A stretch of DNA of 28,891 nucleotides from Gemmatimonas sp. UBA2094 (GTDB lineage Bacteria > Gemmatimonadota > Gemmatimonadetes > Gemmatimonadales > Gemmatimonadaceae), in assembly GCA_002331565.1 (NCBI GenBank), contig DCZC01000223.1, positions 1 through 28,891 on the forward strand, in the 5' to 3' direction. Shown here piece after piece: positions 26,768 to 28,891 of the stretch. Every line of letters starts with the position of its first letter. Within the stretch, counting starts at the first letter, position 1. The notes beneath the pieces are model-generated. The model searched no databases and was not told the origin of the DNA. It was given only the letters and a program-made list of their open reading frames with translations. Made by a program: the position numbers and the translations under genes.

Positions 26768-27540
26768 GCTTCCACCGCGTAACAGGACGCGGGATAGACG
26801 ACGTGGCGCAGCGAAAGCCCGTGTGCCGGGGCGGGCGCCGACGTGCCGGCGTTATCGGGCGCGATGAGCAACCGCGCCATCGTGCCACGCGGTCGGCGCC
26901 CTTGCGCCACGTCGATCATCGTTCCGACCAGAAATCGCACCATGTGATGAAGAAAGCGGTTCGCCGCAACCTGGAACACCCAGCCGCCGTCGCGCTGCAC
27001 CCATGCGGCATGCTCGATGATGCAGCGGTGGTGATCGTCGACCGGCGCCGTGTGCGCGACAGCAAACGCACGGAACGTATGTTCCCCCATCAGACAACCA
27101 GCCTCCTCGTGCAACGCCGCCTCGTCGAGAGGGTGGCGCACCGCCCACTCGTATCGGCGCCGGAAGGGCGACCACGCTCCCTCGTCCGTACCGACAAGAT
27201 AACCATATCGGCGCTCGGTTGCGCTCCGCCGGGGATGAAAATCCTCCGTCATGCGGTGCGCGGAGGCGACCCAAATGTCATCCGGTAGGAGGGCGTTCAT
27301 CGCCCGGCGCAGCGACTCGGGAGTCCACTTGGCCGGGACCCTGACGCCCACACCCTGACCATGGGCATGCACACCGGCATCGGTGCGCCCCGCTCCGACG
27401 GCCGGGACGTGGGTGCCACACAGCCGGGTGAGGACGGTTTCCATCTCCCCCTGTACGGTGCGCGCGACAGGCTGGCGCTGCCAGCCGGCAAAGCGCCCCC
27501 CGTCATACTGCGTCAGCAGGAGGATCGGTCGCGGGTCCAT
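26764..27540 (-). CDS. truA: tRNA pseudouridine synthase A
   Basis: This 258-residue enzyme converts uridines 38-40 of the tRNA anticodon arm to pseudouridine. The opening segment around QYDGGRFAGWQRQP, the catalytic Asp54 in GAGRTDAGVHA, and the ANRFLHHMVRFLVGT segment are diagnostic. Length is normal. The ATG at 27540 has no Shine-Dalgarno. A promoter-like TTGAAG/TAGCTT pair ends 9 bases upstream, so truA is probably the first gene of the ten-gene cluster and read from a nearly leaderless mRNA. Its stop overlaps the GTG of the htrA-like gene. Confidence 0.95.
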   Translation of the reverse strand: MDPRPILLLTQYDGGRFAGWQRQPVARTVQGEMETVLTRLCGTHVPAVGAGRTDAGVHAHGQGVGVRVPAKWTPESLRRAMNALLPDDIWVASAHRMTEDFHPRRSATERRYGYLVGTDEGAWSPFRRRYEWAVRHPLDEAALHEEAGCLMGEHTFRAFAVAHTAPVDDHHRCIIEHAAWVQRDGGWVFQVAANRFLHHMVRFLVGTMIDVAQGRRPRGTMARLLIAPDNAGTSAPAPAHGLSLRHVVYPASCYAVEA

Positions 27541-27549
27541 GCCGGGCGG

Positions 27550-27578
27550 AAGCTAGGCAGTCCGGGAGCGCGCTTCAA
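27550..27578 (-). promoter_or_regulatory. Predicted promoter of the truA-purF cluster
   Basis: On the minus strand TTGAAG (27578-27573), a 17-bp spacer and TAGCTT (27555-27550) lie 9 bases before the truA ATG. The string CTAGCTTCCG is identical to that before dus. No operator or riboswitch-like structure was seen next to it. Confidence 0.55.
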
Positions 27579-27760
27579 CTCGGGAAGCCGCAATTCGTAG
27601 CCTGGATGGCGCGTGGGCGGCGCGGTCGGGGGCTCAACCATTGCGCGACTGCGCGGAATGACGTTTTCTCCACGCGGCCGGCTCTCCTCACGCCTCTACG
27701 CACTCTCGCTTCCCTGGTGCACGTCCTTTCAGCTTCCCGCCGTCGTATCACGGGGACCCG

Positions 27761-27913
27761 ATGGGCGTACTCAACCTCACCCACCGCGCTCGGCGCGGTA
27801 TCTATACCGACAACGACGAGGAACGCGTGCGTTTGCTGGGTTTGGTGATGTCGCGGATCGCCTTACGCAACGATCTGCCTACATGGTTGCCGGAGGCATG
27901 GCATGTCGGCTGA
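27761..27913 (+). CDS. Possible small protein upstream of and overlapping trpD
   Basis: An ATG at 27761 opens 50 codons ending with TGA at 27911-27913, overlapping the trpD start by 11 bases. About three-quarters of third codon positions are G or C, as expected for coding sequence here. GGGGA lies a few bases upstream. The protein is charged in the middle (TDNDEERVR) and has Trp42 and Trp47 near the end. No family was recognised. The 220 bp before it (27541-27760) hold the truA promoter and a weak TAGCCT element at 27598-27603, and otherwise nothing I can name. A longer GTG-started frame at 27613 overlaps trpD much more and looks non-protein-like. Confidence 0.45.
   Translation: MGVLNLTHRARRGIYTDNDEERVRLLGLVMSRIALRNDLPTWLPEAWHVG
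27892..27896 (+). promoter_or_regulatory. Shine-Dalgarno of trpD
   Basis: GGAGG lies 6 bases before the ATG at 27903. It selects that ATG over the nearby one at 27898 and lies inside the preceding small reading frame. Confidence 0.7.
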
Positions 27914-28891
27914 CGCATTGGCCGCCGCCATCAAGCGAATCGCCCTGTACGGGTCGCTCGACGCCGACACGCTGCGCGCCGCCTTCGGCGTGATCATGCG
28001 CGGCGAGGGTACAGCGGTGCAGGTTGCGGCGCTGTTGATGGCGCTTCGTGTGAAGGGCGAGACGGCTGAGGAAGTCGCCGGCGTCGTGCAGGCGCTTCGG
28101 GACGCGATGGTCGTACTGCCGGCCGATGATGCGGCAGATCTCGTGGATACGTGCGGCACCGGCGGTGGGTCCCTCACCACGTTCAACATTTCCACCGCCG
28201 CTGCGCTGGTCGCGGCCGGCATGGGCGTGCGTGTGGCCAAACACGGTAACCGCTCGTTCACGTCGCGCAGTGGCAGTGCCGACGTGCTCGAAGCACTTGG
28301 TGTGGTCGTCGAAACCACGCCGACGGCGATGGCGGACACGCTGCAGCAGGCGGGAATCGTATTCATGTTTGCGCCGCTCATGCATCCCGCACTGCGCCAC
28401 GTGGGGCCCATCCGCCGCGAGCTCGCGGTCCCCACCGTGATGAACATCGTCGGCCCACTCGCCAACCCTGCACGGGCGGGGCGGCAGGTGGTGGGCGTCG
28501 CGGAGCGCGCCCGGCTCGACCTGCTGGCCGACACCCTACGCGCCTTGGGCACGACCCGGGCAATGGTGGTACACGGGGCCCCGGGACTCGATGAGATCTC
28601 GCCGCTCGGCATCACTGAGGTGCGGGAAGTGCGGGGCGGTTCGGTCACGTCGTGGGCGATCGATCCGGCGGCGCACGGCATCGCATCCATAGCCACGGAG
28701 GAGCTCGCCGGTGGTGATCCTGCGGAAAACGCCGCCGTGATCGAGGCCGTGCTGAATGGCAATGGGCCCGCCGGCGCGCGCGCGGCCGTGCTGCTCAACG
28801 CGGCCGCGGCGCTGTACGTGAGCAGCGACGCGCTGGGCTACGACGAAGCCGTCCGCCTGACGCGTGTCGCACTCGATGGCGGGGCAGGGCG
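27903..28891 (+). CDS. trpD: Anthranilate phosphoribosyltransferase (partial, 3' end outside window)
   Basis: This enzyme transfers phosphoribose from PRPP to anthranilate, the second dedicated step of tryptophan synthesis. About 329 codons are in the window, close to the usual full length of 330-350, so only the tail is missing. The PRPP-binding glycine motif is CGTGGGS around 84-90, followed by TFNIST and KHGNRSFTSRSGSADVLEALG. The NIVGPLANPARAG segment and the later HGAPGLDEIS motif are also typical. A strong GGAGG supports the ATG at 27903. The gene diverges from truA, and any further trp genes lie beyond the window. Confidence 0.95.
   Translation, partial: MSADALAAAIKRIALYGSLDADTLRAAFGVIMRGEGTAVQVAALLMALRVKGETAEEVAGVVQALRDAMVVLPADDAADLVDTCGTGGGSLTTFNISTAAALVAAGMGVRVAKHGNRSFTSRSGSADVLEALGVVVETTPTAMADTLQQAGIVFMFAPLMHPALRHVGPIRRELAVPTVMNIVGPLANPARAGRQVVGVAERARLDLLADTLRALGTTRAMVVHGAPGLDEISPLGITEVREVRGGSVTSWAIDPAAHGIASIATEELAGGDPAENAAVIEAVLNGNGPAGARAAVLLNAAAALYVSSDALGYDEAVRLTRVALDGGAG

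Noticed and set aside
27604..27760. Classical trp attenuator or T-box between truA and trpD
   Set aside because: No tandem Trp codons in a short leader, no T-box-like conserved sequence and no terminator/antiterminator pair could be drawn.
27613..27993. 126-codon plus-strand frame (GTG start) upstream of trpD, with TAGCCT nine bases before it
   Set aside because: The protein is Arg/Pro/Ser-rich and irregular, and it overlaps trpD by about 90 bases. The TAGCCT has only a poor -35 partner.
1..28891. Mobile elements, prophage, CRISPR arrays, defence genes or a dedicated novel multi-gene system
   Set aside because: No direct-repeat arrays, transposase or integrase genes, att-like repeats or compositional islands were seen. 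The content is housekeeping genes in compact operons.

Overview
The window is GC-rich (about mid-60s percent by eye) bacterial chromosome, almost entirely coding, with dense housekeeping operons. There is no sign of phage, insertion sequences, CRISPR or other recently acquired DNA. The gene order, the signal peptides cleaved near Ala-Gln, and the family variants present fit a member of the Gemmatimonadota (Gemmatimonas-like). That assignment is recognition, not a database result.

Positions 1-14971, plus strand: the tail of a probable mreC, then mreD, mrdA (PBP2) and rodA (rod-shape cell-wall elongation); accD (fatty acid synthesis); folC (folate); hisS and proS (tRNA charging); lysA (lysine); a YfcE-like metallophosphoesterase; guaA (GMP synthesis); a secreted amidohydrolase; and a MATE exporter. 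Many of these genes overlap by 1-4 bases (mreC/mreD, mrdA/rodA, hisS/proS, lysA/phosphoesterase, phosphoesterase/guaA), so long co-transcribed blocks are likely. A strong hairpin at 14976-15008 closes the block.

Positions 15017-17079: a minus-strand PTS IIA-like gene and a plus-strand tRNA-dihydrouridine synthase (dus) diverge from an 82-bp intergenic region. They are followed by the tmRNA gene ssrA and a very strong 17-bp-stem hairpin terminator.

Positions 17123-27540, minus strand: one tightly packed ten-gene cluster, in transcription order truA, htrA-like lipoprotein protease, purB, purC, a 51-residue membrane protein, pssA, purS, purQ, purL, purF. Six of the nine junctions are 4-base stop/start overlaps. 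It makes most of the early and middle purine pathway, together with tRNA pseudouridylation, envelope proteolysis and phosphatidylserine synthesis.

Positions 27541-28891: a divergent intergenic region, a possible 50-codon small gene, and the start of trpD, which runs off the window.

The most interesting signals are: (i) a repeated promoter architecture (TTGnnn, 16-18 bp, TAGCTT or TAACTT, then only 6-9 bp to the start codon) in front of hisS, the PTS IIA gene, dus and truA, which predicts leaderless mRNAs; (ii) the small membrane protein coupled to pssA by a TTGA overlap; (iii) a metallophosphoesterase that appears to have lost its second metal site; and (iv) divergent or eukaryote-like variants of HisRS, ProRS and PurB. 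I did not find a wholly new multi-gene system.
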